DNA from: Hybos culiciformis
Taxonomy: Eukaryota; Arthropoda; Insecta; Diptera; Hybotidae
Direction of reading: 5' to 3'
Length of the DNA: 64,000 bases
Assembly (NCBI GenBank): GCA_964007475.1
Contig: OZ023273.1
Coordinates: forward strand, 60,345,834 to 60,409,833
In this document: piece by piece, positions 31,648-47,000 of the stretch
Numbering within the stretch: the first letter of the stretch is position 1
How the letters are laid out: each line of letters opens with the position of its first letter
Notes under the pieces: model-generated
Seen by the model: the letters and a program-made list of their open reading frames with translations, nothing else
Databases searched by the model: none
Told to the model about the DNA's origin: nothing
Made by a program: the position numbers and the translations under genes

Positions 31648-31660
31648 TTTATTCTTTATT
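31648..31660 (-). promoter_or_regulatory. Two AATAAA poly(A) signals of Sprint
   Basis: TTTATT occurs twice on the plus strand (31648-31653, 31655-31660), about 90-100 bp beyond the stop codon. Confidence 0.55.
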
Positions 31661-31747
31661 TTTTGGAAATTTTGTGATATTGATTATTATTATGTTGTAT
31701 TAGAATTGAGTATGAATACATTTTTATCAATATATATCACTTTTAAT

Positions 31748-32071
31748 TTAATTTGGAGTTGTTGTTGGCCATGCAATTTTTGCATCTATTCGCTTATAGG
31801 CTAGCATACAGTGTTTTCCACGAGCGGAAATCCGAATATCTTGAGGGCATTCTGAATCATTTAATAAAGTCTCTTCACCTTCAACTAATTTAAATAAAGC
31901 ATAATCTTGAGGATTTGTTATACGAGCCTTATGTGCGATAATTCGGCAAACTTCTCTTGTTGTTGTATGAGGCCTAACTGGTAATGTCCTTGAATGTAAT
32001 GAACCGTTATATTCATCAGGAATAATTACACGTAAAACCGAAGAACACGCTGGCATGGATGAAGATCTCCA
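31748..32071 (-). CDS. spri: Sprint last exon: Ras-association domain
   Basis: The acceptor TTTTTAG is followed by WRSSSMPACSSVLRVIIPDE. The remaining 100 residues form a ubiquitin-like RA domain (TLPVRPHTTTREVCRIIAHK, YALFKLVEGEETLLND) ending about 15 residues later at TAA. Confidence 0.94.
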   Translation of the reverse strand, partial: WRSSSMPACSSVLRVIIPDEYNGSLHSRTLPVRPHTTTREVCRIIAHKARITNPQDYALFKLVEGEETLLNDSECPQDIRISARGKHCMLAYKRIDAKIAWPTTTPN

Positions 32072-35000
32072 CTAAAAATTCAAAAAATCAATAATTTTTT
32101 TATGTAAGTAATATTATATATAACTATTTGACAATATTACATATCCATCACAATTTAATCGTACAATTTGATTAAAATTGGTTGAAATTTGTCTTTGAAT
32201 TCAATATATTTTCAATTGTATTTTTAAAACTTATTCTTTTTCCAGTTTTAAAACCATTTCAATAAACTTGTATTTTTATAAGTACGATTTCATTGTGACG
32301 AGATTACATACACTTATATTTAAATTGGAATAAATATGTGCGTTTGCTTTTGATTATACTTACATCTATAGAACCACTGCCTTCACCATTCGTTGATGAC
32401 ATAAACGTTTTAAGGACATGTACAGCGCTACATAAACTGGTCAAATAATAACCAGGTTCGCCATTTAATAACTGTGGTTGCAAAAGTCCCCACATAAATT
32501 CTGCTTCAATCTCTGCTCCTACGAAACCGCATTTCGCTACTACATATACTAGAAGTGGTAATAATTCATCGGCACCAACCTGTTGAGTATTGCTCGATTC
32601 AATTATTATTGTAATAACTGTTAAAAAGTGATCTAATTTGTCTAAAGGTAGTTCAGCTTCATACAGTCGTAATAATATGGTTGAAATACGTTGCAATGCA
32701 ATAATAGATGGTGGTTCAACTATATGTGGAATTCCAAAATCTGCTGCTTTTCTGCTACAGGCATATTTCACATTTTCAGCTAACAATTGAATGTCGTTAG
32801 ACCTAGTGTAATAATCAACAAATAACCCATAAAGATATTCACGTAATGGTAACACTACCAATTTATGCATTACAGTTTCTAAAATTCGATCCAAATTAAG
32901 GAATTCGTCCGGTTTTAATTGTGACCTAGCCTTTTCAACTTTTTGTTGAAAATCACCTTCTCCATGCTTTACCAAATAGTTTTTCATACCTTGAAAAAAA
33001 AAATCTAATTAATATGTATTTCCTTACTAAATTTGCTTTTCTAATAGTCACGACCACAATAATGTTTTAAGTCTCTACTCTCTAAACTTAAAAAAAATTT
33101 ACATGAAACATTTAATTGAAATCAGTTCTATCATTTGAAATACAATCCATTGAACGCGGTGTTATAAATAAAATAAAAATTTTTCTCTTAAACTTTTGAT
33201 TTAATGTTAACTTAAAGATCCACTCGTCGACATAAAAGCCGAACTACAGCACATTCAAGCTGGACTACAATCTTTTAATTTCATAGTAAATAACTATGTC
33301 TATCTAATTCTAATCTATAGTACAATCACTAAAACAGAAGAATTTTTTTTAATTTTTTTAGAAAAAAAGTTATATTTTTCCTGAGTAAGAAGTTGATTCG
33401 AAATCACAATAACACAATCATGCTCTAACAAATTATAATACCGTATCTACTTAATTTTTTAAGTACTTTGAAATAAATATATGTCAGAGGAATTAGGTTC
33501 CTTAATTTCAAGGACCTACCATTCATAAATTGTCTCATATTTCTCATAACTACTTGAGGTGCTGGTTCACGTGATTCTTTTGTACAGGAAATGAAATTTT
33601 CAATATTGCGAGCAAATGTTGAACTAGAATCTTTTGCTAATAATAGTGTGTACAATCTGATGGATTCACCTGGACCACCTAATTGATTTATTTTATTTCT
33701 TGGATGACCTGCAATATGAAAAATATATAATTTTTTAATTAAAAATACGGTAGGTAATTAGTTACAATTCTTTTTAATTCGTAATTTATTATAAAATTTT
33801 AACCTTTTTTAATTTTTGTTTTTATCTTTATAATTTTCTATTGACATTTAGTTTACAACTGAATTATGATCTTTACTGTTTCATGTCGCTTCATCAATAG
33901 TAATAAGTCATTTCTGTAGTCTAGTGGTCTTTACATAGATAGGTAGATTAAGAAGGGAATGTCGAGAGAGTTATTTATATACTTCAATGACTAATAAATT
34001 TAATGCATTCCTTGGTGCCTAATTTTGTGATATTAATATTGGCTCGAGATTAAAATAAGATCAAACTATGTGCAATTCCATTTTGAGCTTATCATTTTCC
34101 TCTTACCTTTGATTTAAATTTCAATGGAATAGTATTGTATAGAAGGATAGGAATGTGTTTAATTCAGAGCAAAAACTAATTTGACATAATCAAAAATAAT
34201 CCTTATATGTATTTATATGTATATGAACTTTTTCATCAAATTTCATATATAAAGTTTTCATGAGTGTTTTTATAGCTATGTACACAATGTATGTGTTCAA
34301 AATGTATGCTTACCTAAAATAATATTTTTTAAATATATAAAAATTTCTTTTAATATTTGAAATACTGATTTTTGAACATAATAATTTTCATCAATTATAT
34401 TTCCCAGCATTATATTTTTGCCATATTTAGTAAAACGACCATTTCGTTTAATTGTTGAATGAATTTTTTCTTCTCGAATATGATCAATATTAATGAAAAT
34501 ATTTTTATTAATATTATTCTTATGATTTTCAATATAATAATCCTTAGATAAAATTGTTCGAGTTAAATTATTAATATTATTAAATTTATCTACTTCAATT
34601 GAAGTAGTAGTTGTTGTTGTTATTTTTGAATTGTTAGATATAAATGTTTTACTTAAACTATCAGTCTTTTCATTACATAATTTATTATTATTATTATTAT
34701 TAATTTTTTTTGTTAATAATTGTTTCTGAATTAATTTTTTCTCATCAATACCATTTTGAATCGAACGACCAAATAATATAGTTAAAATATTATAATCATC
34801 TTTTGAATTTTTATTATTGTTATTTATAAAATTCATTCTATCATTCTTAACTGCTGATTCATTAGTTTCATTTGCATTTTGATAATTATTTTCATAAATA
34901 GTTTCAATTGATTCTGATGCTGATGCATTAACATCATCAGCAGCTGAAAAAAAATTCTGTATTTTCTGTGGATTTTCAATTATTTCATATTCTGACATTA

Positions 35001-38000
35001 TTTTCAGAAATTCAGCTTCTTCACGATAATTTCGAACATGATCAGCATCTTCAAAGAAATCATCCGGATCTTGAATTTCAAATTCAATTTTATTATTAAT
35101 TTGTGTAATTTCAGTTTCAGCTATTATACCACCATTACAATTATAAAATTTAATATTCTCAATTATATATTTACAGCATGATGTACATTTTTTTTTATCA
35201 TAAGTGATTTTTTTGAATTTCGAATTATTGCAATTGCAATTTTCATCACAACAGCAGCAGCAACAACAACATGACGAACAACAGCAGCAGCAGCTGCCTC
35301 GGTTGTTGCTATTTCTTTTTCTGGTGAATGTTGAATTTCCACCTTTCATATCAGTTTTAAAAAAATTATTATCAGAATTTATAATTGGTAGATGCCTAAT
35401 TTGGTTCCCTTGCTTTGCGGTTGACAACTTTCTGAACCAATTCATGGTTTATTCTAAAACGATTTTTTCCAGATAATACAAATTGTCGAAATGGATAATT
35501 TCTCATGAGCACACAAACAAAATTTAAATATTAAAAAAAAATTAATTTATTTTTTAATATTGTTTTTGTTTAATTTTTGTTTTTAATTTCCAATAAAATG
35601 TTTTTTATTTGTTTTTCTTTTATCAATTAATAAAAATATTTTTTGGTACAATATTTTTATTTTTTTTATTTATATATAATTCTGCATTCTTGTCAGAATT
35701 TATTTGATAAAAATTGTTATTATATACTTATATTTTTTTTTTATTATTTTCTAATTCTTTTTCAAATAGATTTCTTTTTTAAATATGATTTTTAAAATTT
35801 CATATAAGTTTCTTTAAAAAAATTTTGGAAATAATGTATTGAAATCATTTTTATCCTTTTGTTTTTTTGTCAAATAATTTTAGAAATTATAATTTTTGAT
35901 ATAAAACTAAAGACATTGAAATATAAAATATTAAAATTTTAAAAAATAAAATTAAATTCAAAAAATAAAATTAATTTCAAAAAATATCAACTTCACTATT
36001 CGATTATCAAAATCAGACTATTTTCTTAAAATTGATTATAAACTACTTAAATATTATAATTTTCTTTTTGTGTATAGTGTGTAATTATATTATTCAGTTT
36101 ATGAATTTTTTTTTTTAATTCTTTTTTTTTTTTTTTACGCTCATGTGAAAAAGTTTTTTTGTTTTAATATATTTTTATGTGTATATGTTGTGATTATTTT
36201 ACTTCTTGAATAGAAAAACGTAAATAAAAAAAACAAAAAAAAAAAAAAATTAGAACCATTAAATTGATAACAAAATTTCAATATTATTTCTTTCATGTAT
36301 ATATTTTTTTAATATAAATTTAAAAAAAAAATAAAAAATAATTAATTTCAATATTAATTCAAGCACGCGACAGTAATGATATTTAAATAAAATAATTAAG
36401 AAAAAAAAAATACTTATATTTTATATATTATGTTTGTTCATTACTGTATTTTGTATTTGTTATTTAAATATACATATACCAAGAGTTTATTATATTAATA
36501 TTATTTTTATTTATTTTCTAACTTATTTATATAAATCAGTATAATATTATATTTTATATAATATAAAACTAAAATTAAATGTAAATCAAACTAGTAATAT
36601 ATTATAATAGTATAGAAATTGACATTTGATTAATATTTGTTAGTTTTATCATTTATCGAATTTAACGTTGCGAACAGTGAGAAATATTTAAATTCTTTAT
36701 AATAAGTTAAAATTGTCTTACTTATTATTTTTTATTTTAAATATTGTCCTGACTCACTATAAAAGTTCGATTAAAAGATTTATTTATTATGATACACAAA
36801 TAATTTAGGTAAATAATAACTACAAAAGATATTATAAAAATTCCAAAATATTGTATAGCGTATGATAGTACTTCTTTTCCACTTTAAAAAAAAAGTAAAT
36901 AATGTAGTATTAAATAAAATGTATAGTTGAATAATAGTTTTTTAGACTTGCAAAACTTCAATTACATCTGCAAAAGTATATCTATTCCATATTTATTAAT
37001 TTTAACTGTAGAGAAAGTCTTTTCCATAATTTGAGAGTGACGCTCTAAAATTTAATAGTTTCAATTTTAGTTATAATCTATAAGAGTATTTTTTTCACTT
37101 AAATATTAACAATATGTAGATACTTCTAGTTAAAAAATGATCACTTATAATTTTTCAAGTTATTTAAATAAGTTTTTTTGTAATTTACTAGAAGATGTTT
37201 AAAAACGGAACCGGAATATATACTTTTTGATTCCAAACTACACCCCTACCCGTCTACACTAAATGTGCAATGTCTATATACTTACTGGTTTTGTTTACGA
37301 TTTAACTTTTATCACTTATCAAATATCTAATAATGTAAATACTGGTGCTTGCTTATTTATGTTATTTATGTGTAGGTTTATAAAATTTCAGTTCAATAAT
37401 AAAATCTTTTTTATGTGTTATGTGTATTTTTTTTAATGTAGTTTACCATAACTGCAAAATTTAAATAGTTAGCTTTGACATTTAGGTAACTTTCGGAAGT
37501 GCTTTTGTTTTAAGTTTTTAAGTTTGTGGACATAAAACAAATAAAAATCTTAAATGTTAAAAAATAAATACTGATCTAAATAAAAAATAAAAAAATTAAA
37601 ACTGATTTAAATGAAGAAAATGCTTTCGAAGAAGATGACAGCCTTGACTACAATTGCGATGGAATTGGAGCCTTTTGAGAGATTCAAAAAAGTGATGATG
37701 ATTCCTCAAAACTTTAATAAAAATTACCTATAAGTTTTTCAATTTTTAATTAAATAAACTATTTATCCAACCACTTAAATTTTGATAAAAATACACACTA
37801 CAAATTGTAGATGTTTCACTGAATCGAAATATTTAGAATACAAATGCAAGTACCAGATAAACATTATAAAGTATTTGTCACTTATATGGTATTTCATAGT
37901 GGCTTTTTGCACTATGAGCAATATCTGATTCTTTTACCTCTCTCTCGTTATTTTACACCCACTTGCATACAAAAAAATTCCCTCGTGAAACAACGAGAAA

Positions 38001-41000
38001 GAGGTAAAAGAATTAAAAACATTGCTCATCGTGTAAAATGCCCCAATAAGTACATATCGTCTGTGAAAGAGGAATATGTCCTATCACAAAAAAAGAAATT
38101 TTCATAGCGTGCCGTACTTTTAAACCCTTACAAAATTTGTGCCAAATTTATAGTAAATTTTCTAAATGTCAAAAAAGGTTTGATGGATTTTTCTAATTAT
38201 TTTGAGGACGACTGATCTATGCGTTATCAAAAAGTACACAATAATGCATCATTACATCAAAGGTGACAAAAATTCCTGATAGGATATATTTCTGTTTCGT
38301 GGACGATATTATAAGTGTAATTTTGTGCAGGTAGATTAAAAACACTATATATTGACAATTTTATTAATTTTTATTATTTTTTTTCTTTCCCAGATTAAGG
38401 AACAGGTATAACATAAGTCTTTTTTTTATTAAACAGTTAAATAGCGAAAAAAAAATTATTAAGTTTATTAACATCTGTAGGGTAAACTCGCCTAGGGTGA
38501 GACAGCATCTACAGTGGGACATCCATTATAAGGTTTCAGTAAACAAAAAACTCATTTCCTGATAAAGGGAACTTAGTTTTTCTCCGTTTATTTTCCATTT
38601 TTGTTTTTTAAACAGAATAATAAAGGTTGTAATGTAAGACGCATAATGAAACAAAAGTAGTGTTTTTTCTTTTTTTAAGATCTCACAAAGAAAAATTATT
38701 GTGAAGTTATTTTCAGACATAAAATAAAAGATATTATCACCTTTTAAAGCTAAGAATATTTCTTTTTTTCACTAAAATGAAATATTCTGACCTGTTTGAT
38801 GAGTTGAACTAAAATATTAAAATGATTCTGGATTCTAGTCTCGTCGAAGCGAGGCATTTACATTTCCCTTATATTGAGACATATTCCCTGCAACGACCAA
38901 TTTTTTAACGACAAGAAATCACGAATTAGTTTTCCAAACATTGAAATTATTGTTTGCACATAGTAATGAGACCTGAAAGCAAGTATTTATATCCACATAT
39001 GAAACTATTGAAAATTCTGAAAGATTATTTAATTGTTTCGTTTAATTAATACTAAAAAAGCGATAACAATTCCAAGTTATGTGATTATGAAGCTAAAACT
39101 CAAAGTGAGTCAACTTAATGTAATATTCAAAATATTCTCATATGATACTTGTTAAAATAAGATAGTAATGTAACTTCCAAGACTAGAATAGAATCAGAGA
39201 TAACAGAAATTTTATCAAAAAATCAAAAATCTTATAGAGGAATGAAAAATTAATATTCAAATAACTCACAGCATTAAATATAAAACTTCATGCAATTTAA
39301 TAAACAAAAATGAAACATTTATCTCAAGAATTGTACGTTATAGGTAAAAGTATTCTCAAATAATTATCAGGCAATAGACTTTATAAAGTTTCATGTGAAT
39401 ATAAATAATTTCTTTCAAGTTTCATTACTAATCTGCAAATAAAAATAATAAATTTATTTCTGAATCTTAAAGCTGAGAATATAAGATTTCCAAACATATA
39501 TCTATATCTAACATATGTATATCATCAACAACCTACAGATATTATGTGATTAAAAAAAGTGTTTCACCGTTGACGAGTCTCCTCTATATGTATAACGACG
39601 AAATATTAAGTCGAATCAAAAATATTAATTATTTTCTATTTAATCTTATTGCGAAATAATTTGTACTAAATTTAAAATCGTCATCTTGAGAGAGAAACCT
39701 AGTTTTAATCTAATTTTCGTTGTTTTTACTTTAAAAAAAAAAATCCCCAAATAAATTGCTCAAATAATATGCTTTAAAAATTATTTGCATAAAACTTCTA
39801 TAAAAAAAAAATATTTTGAATATATATTTTTTTAATGCTATCATTACTTTTATTTCAATCATGAACGGTTCAAATATCTAGGAAGGTGTAATAGAATGAA
39901 GAACAAATTTCATCAAACAATTTTTTTTTTTTTAAATGAAATTAGAATCCTCAAAAAACATTGTTTTATACTTCGTTAATGCTGTATTAAATGTATAATA
40001 TAAAATAACATTATTACTAAGCTCAGCGATGTTGTTTTTATTTATGAGTTGTAGACTGCATTCATGTGATGAAATTTTTAGTCTTGATTTGAACTTAATT
40101 TAATTTGATAAATACAATACGTGCAATATCACATGTAGTAAATTTTACGTTGGAAAACTACCATATCTTATTTTTCGTGGAAATTTCATAGAAATTAATT
40201 AAAGAATAATAATAACGTAGAAAATCAATTTTCACACTAACTAGTTGAAGCTCTTTTAAAAGTTAAGGCTTAGTATTTATATATACATATATGTATTAAG
40301 TTAAGTACCTATATTTATTTTAATAAAATAAAATAAAATAAAACGAAAACATTTGAAATCATTTAATTTTTATAAAATAAATAAAATTCAATAAAATCGA
40401 ATACAGAACACAATTACACCGTTATAATAAGTTCAAATGATTGGTTTGTTTGAAAGCTGGAAAATTTTATCATAAAAATGCTGATTTCAGTTTTTTTATC
40501 GATTACATTACAACTATAGAATTAATCGGTAGTTTTTTTTTAAATAACCAACTGCGTTTACCTTAATTGAATACAAGTAAAAGTGACTCAGTACCTACAT
40601 TTTGTCATTTTTTTTTAATTATTTTAAAATACAGTTCTCTCAAAAATTATTTGGATTAGAATCAAATTTAGGTTATAAACTAAACAATAATTCTATGAAT
40701 ACATAATATGGCTCGATCTCAAAGAAAAAGAAAATGTAGAAAAAGAAGCAGTGCCAAAAAAAATACCTAATTTAATCACTTTATATAAAAAGAGCGCTAT
40801 ACCAACTGAGTTCCAGTCCCTTATTATAATTTACCTGCAAAAAATATGAAAAGAGATAATGCACCTGAACCTGGACGTTCTTTTGAGTCAGAGCTCGAAG
40901 TCGATTAAAATTTATTATTTTATTGATTTTATAAAAATTATTAAAAATTTCTATTATTCTTCAATTTGTCTTTAATTTTTGTTTTCAACATATTTAAAAA

Positions 41001-44000
41001 TAACTACGAAATATTTATTTTTAATTTAGGTTTAGTTCACAGTCAGGTACGGCAGGTTACAGGTACATACAACAACTGACCAACTCATTTTGAAAAAAGG
41101 AAATTATACCAGTTTGAGTTTAAATATTATTGATTGTATTTAATATTTACTCCTTTCCCACATTGAGGCAAAATTTCATTCAAATACGATTTCATTTACA
41201 TCGATGTAATGAGAAAATATTAAATTTATTATAATGTAGAATTTAGCGGTTGGTCACTTTTAATACATTTTTATTGATTTCACAAAATAGAATTTCTTAT
41301 TTCAATTCTGTACATTATATAATATGCCCAAAAGAAAATTGTTTTTTCATTTACACAACACTAGTAAAAATTCAAGATGTCTCATTTTCACAGGTAGATA
41401 CAAAAAAAAAGCAATTAAAGCTACCACCCCATCACATTTAAAAATGTTTCTTTTGAGTAAAGCACATTAAATTTATTAATAAATTTAAAATTCTAATTTA
41501 AGATTTAATGATGATGATGAGTATAAAACGCACTTGTAACATAATCATTTAATAATATTGTTTTGGTTTGCCTTATAAAAATTAAAAAGGAATTTTTCAA
41601 AACTAGGAAAAATTTAAATTTAAAGCTATTTTGCGAAATATCTGAATATCTAAGACAAATGTTTTCATATATAAATTTAGTCAATGATGAGAAAAACCAA
41701 TGTAACATGCAAAATATTTAAGTTACACAATTTTATGTTTTTATAATATCATTTCAAAATTATATGAATTATTGTGGGAAATTGTTATTTAGTTTAAAGT
41801 ATGTAGTTGGTCTAACGAGTTTTACTTAGGAAATTCGAAGATTTACAACAAAAGAAATGTTTAACACAGTTGCCAACGAATTATTTATCTTCGTAGCGAA
41901 TGAAAGAAAACTTAAGTATAATTATGAGATTTCGAAACATCTTAAGCTTTTGTCACCAATATGTTCGAAATAATTAGAATAAGTATTAGAATTTAATATA
42001 AGAGCTCCAGATAGCAACATAAGTATAATAAACTGAGCTATAGATTTAGGCATTTTGATCCAATATATTTTAAACTTTTCTACATATTTAAAAAAAAAAC
42101 TTTATTTAAAATAGAATAATTATCAAATAAAACGCTTTAATTAGATTTATTGTATGAGTTGTAGAACTAAACACAGGCACTTAAAATTATTTAATTCATT
42201 TATATTGAAATAGAATTGATGCTTGTTTAATAATTATTGTTATTCGATTGTAAAACTCTGCAATTTTGGCAAATTACCTGAGTTTTAATTCTTGATTTTC
42301 TCCTCATTGTGCAGTTTCTATACTTATTTGCTAGAGTGTATGAAAATTGAAATCATTAGATATTAAAAAAATAATTATTTGATATTCATATTGTACACAT
42401 AGTTTGTATATTCTTGATCTTTAAAGAAAGGCTTGACATCGTGAGAATACCATTTACATTCATAAATCAGAAAATGAGCAATAAAGTTCAAATAGCAATA
42501 TAATTTGTTAAATAAGAAATTCTTGATAAGAAAATGTATTAATATATTTAAAACGAATTATTATGTACAATTTATAAGATTTAAAATTAAAAGTAAATAT
42601 TCGAAAATATATTAAGCTGGTAGCGTGGCGCCTCGTTAAATTTATAATATCATAAATAAAAACATACTAATTTGTATGGTATATTAATACGTATATGTAA
42701 ATATATATATTGGACACATGCATAGTAAATGTTTTCATTTTAAATCCAGCAGACGAATTTTTCGTTTCTTTGGTTTTTTTTTTCTTATTATGATTACGTA
42801 TATCAATAATTTCATTCTTTCTTGGTTATCGCGAACATAAAAATTTTATTTACATTATCAATATTTCTGGAATTAAACACCATTATGAACTTTGATCGGA
42901 AATAATAAAAATGAATTACAACGATTATTATGAATTGTTCAGTGATGACAAACGATTGGAAAATATTTATAATTATTTTTTCAGTGCCGAACTTTAACCA
43001 AAGAAATTAGGAAAAATACACACAATTTTGAAGAAGTTGATGACTAGGTACAGAAGTCTAATTTAAAAAAAAAAAATTTCTAATAAATAATTTGAACTGA
43101 ATTTTGACTCAGAGCAAATTTTAACATAAGTAACCTCATTTTTTATGTTTTTGTTGAAAATTCTATTTCATTCCGAAATCTATTAGGTATCTTTCCTGAT
43201 TATTAAATAACTAGTAATATCCACTACTCGAAATTTTCGATTAAATAGTTGAAACTTGAAACCCTTCAAAAAATCGACAGCTCACACTCATTTCATTTAT
43301 GTTGTTGCAAAAAAATTATCAAAGAGTTCATTGAGGCTATTTATATAGATTGATTTTAATGATTAGAGTTGTAATTTTCAAATATTTTTTTGGATTAATA
43401 CATTTATCTCGAAAACTTTAAAAAAATTATAAAAAAGCATAATTTAAATTATATGATTAACAAAAAATTATGTTTCTACGATGGTGTTAACAAAGCTTCA
43501 AACTTAAATTCCAAAAGTGTATTATAATAGATATGATGAATTCCGTTTCAACACAAATTTTCATTGCGTTTCTGCTCATTTACCATGTGAACGATAATTT
43601 GCAGATTCTTATAATGTGACCCACTCATTGCAGGGACTTTATATGCGAGTTTAAACTTAATATATTTTAAATTAAACGTAAGTTATTACACTATGGAAGC
43701 TGGTGTTTGCTAAAACTTTTGACAAAACCGAAAACGTAATAATTGATTTTATCTTGTCCGAATGTGAAAATCGACTGGAATTTATTTTCAGAAGCAATAT
43801 ATTAGATTTTCCCCACACTTGGACGTGAAAAAAACGGACTTGTATTATTTTCAATGTAAAACTCTTAAATGCGAATGAAATCATCTAAAAGCACAATGAA
43901 AATTATGATAAAATATTCAATTGATCATAATCATCAGGACCTAAATAAAAATGCATTAATCATTCTTTCTTTGAAACTTAATTATTTATTTTTAAATAAA

Positions 44001-47000
44001 GTTAAATCAGATTTTTAGTAATGTTAAAAGCTGATGCAATATTAAGATTTTATTTCTTCACTGTAATCAAGTACTTAAAAAATTGCGCACATTAGATACT
44101 TTTTGAGCTCATTTAATTTCAAACTGCTGATGATGGGTTAAAAATTTATTAAAATTTCTAAAAATATAACAGACATTAAGGAGGTATTTCAATTTATTTA
44201 TATGTGAATTTTTTTTTTGGAAAACAGAAAATCAAAAATACTAGTAGCATGAATTTTGTATAATTTTTTTAATTTTTTTAACTTTAAATCATATTATGAA
44301 AAGAAAATTATTGCACTTAAAAAAGTCACACAATGCTCTCACTTCTAAACATCCGTCTTCTAAAATTAAAATATTTTTTAATTAGGATACACCCAAAGTA
44401 TTTTAATTTCGATCTTTTCATTAATTTATATATTGTACTTAGGTACTGGTAAACTTATTATAATTATTTCTTTATTAAAACTGATAACTAACTTTTTTAT
44501 TCTATATAGTTTAGTAAAATAAAATTTGAAAAATCTTTTTATATAGTATATTATATAAAACTCTGAATTCAAAAGATGAAAGTTATAAGATAATTCTAAG
44601 CCCATTTAAAATTTAGTCCTGGAAACAAAATTATAAAATTGACTTAGTTGACTTACTTTGACTTACTATGTACCAAGCGTCTTTTTTCCAAAGCACAGGT
44701 TTATTAGTATTTCATTTATTCCTACTTTTGTCCTTTTGAAGTCACAATTTAAACTTATTTTCAATCGAATTAAATTTTTATTATTCAAAAATGTGTCGAA
44801 TTCTACGATACAAGTTTACTTTAAATTTTTATTTTCGTACATTTGTTGTAACGACTCGACGTTTTAAGAATATTTTTAACATTGCATATTTTTTTTTCTA
44901 CATTTCCGATACTCAAATGCAACATAAGGCCGATTTCCATTAAGAAAATTTACTGGGAGTAAATTTTTTATGAAAAAAAAGCGCGATAGTTTATTGAAAT
45001 TTTACTATATGGGTTAGAAAAAGGCAGACGATTAATTTTATAGTTAGTTATCGAAATTTAATTCATATTTTTGGCATACACAATTAAATTTTGATATCGG
45101 TGTTATTTTATTAAATTAAATGAATTTACAAAAAAAGACCGCTTTTGATTTTTTTTTTTACATTAAAAATTTTAAGGTATTCATTTTAAAAACTTTAAAT
45201 TCAGATTTTGGTTTTTAATTCTTTAAACTTTTTGCCTTTGGCAACTTTATTTTTCATTACTACAAAAAATAAAATCATTTCCACGCAGGGCCGGTCCAGC
45301 TATATGTGCATGATGTGCACTTGCACAGGGCGCCTAACGAATACGGCGCCAATAGATTTGTAGTCAAGAAAATGAAAATGCATTCGAAATTGACTACTGT
45401 GCTAATGTGCACAAAAAAACTCTACCTAGAAAAAAATCAACACAGTATACAATTTTTTTGTATACGATGAGCGCCTAATGTGCAAATAAAAATTCAGCAT
45501 AAAATAAAATCAACATTGTACATATATATGTAAATATTTTTTTTGGTATACACTAGGTAGAAAAAGTCTGCGTACGGGCTCGTTTTCTTATTTTTTGTTC
45601 AACATATTCCCAGTTTTGATGTTATTTAAAAGGACTCTATAAAAAAGTTTTTTTGAGAAAACAATTTTTTTTTTTATTTAAATTTTGAGAAATACCAATT
45701 TTTGGAAAAGTTTGCGTACAGCCGGTTTTAATTCCGCGTCTCAGAAATTAACAAGTAATGTCATTTGGAAGGCAATTGAATGTAGATAATTTTGCGCTAT
45801 ATAATTTTATCCTAACGATGAGGGAAAGTGTCAAAAATCGCCTTTGAAAGTCGTAAAAACAAGCGGTTCTAACCTATTTTCCAGCGGTTCTAAGCTATTT
45901 CTAAGACTTTCAAAGACAATTTTTGACACTTTCAGTTATCGTAGGGATTAAATTATATGGCGCAAAATTATCTACATTCAATTGCCTTTCAAATGACATT
46001 ACTAGTTAATTTCTGAGACGCGGCATTAAAACCGGCTGTACGCAGACTTTTCCAAAAATTGATATTTCTCAAAATTTAAATTTTGATGAAATTTTTTTTT
46101 TATAGTCCTTTTAAATGACATCAAAAATTGGGAACATGTCGAACAAAAAATAAGAAAACGAGCCCGTATGCAGACTTTTTCTACCTACTGTATGTATATT
46201 TATTTGAGGACTAGCACTACTAGACCTACTGGGGATACCTCGTTAAAAAGAGCGCATTAGTATAGTCTACCTCAATGGTGACGTGAAAATGACTTATACT
46301 ATGCTTATGGGCGCAATTTTCAAAATCAGCACAGGGCGCCGAATCAGCTTGAACCGGGTCTGTTTCCACGGTTACCAAAATTACTGCCAAAAATGTTCTT
46401 AATGGAAATCGGCTTTTAGGAATAGAAGTTGAGTTTTATAGTTTAAAAATTAATTAAGACATAAAATTAGATATTGGTTCGTGGCCGCGAAGTAGGAAAA
46501 CATTAACTTATTTCTGAGCTCATATAACGTCTTTTAATTTTTAAAACTGTTGACAGTTGAGATACGCAAATTGACACACATTGTAATAACTCTGAATAGG
46601 TTAATAACTTTGAATAGTTGTTTTGAATTTCAAATACACGTTTCAGAGCGTATATATTTGAAATACATATCATTACTGCCAAATTTACACTAGGACTTTG
46701 AAATTCGGAATTTCGAATTATTTTATGCCCGATTATGTTTTTTCAATAATATAACTTTTAAACTTTGATTGAAATACAAATTATGTGTCAAGATATTTAT
46801 ATTTTTATTTCCATTTTTTCAGTTATAAATATAAATGTATTTAGGTTCAGTATTTTCTTTTATCAACGCATTTCTTTTATCAACGCATTTTTAATTTTTT
46901 ATGTACACTATAAAATAAATTTATAATTGTTTATATTTATTATTATTATCATTATTATTATTATTATTTGCTTTGTTTTGTGGGGCATTGCGTCTCAAGA

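Noticed and set aside
37611..37733. Frame with acidic EENAFEEDDSLDY motif
   Set aside because: Short, interrupted and not extendable; at best a decayed transposon fragment.
42610..42650. tRNA-like string GGTAGCGTGGCGCCTCG
   Set aside because: No cloverleaf with A and B boxes and an acceptor stem could be formed.
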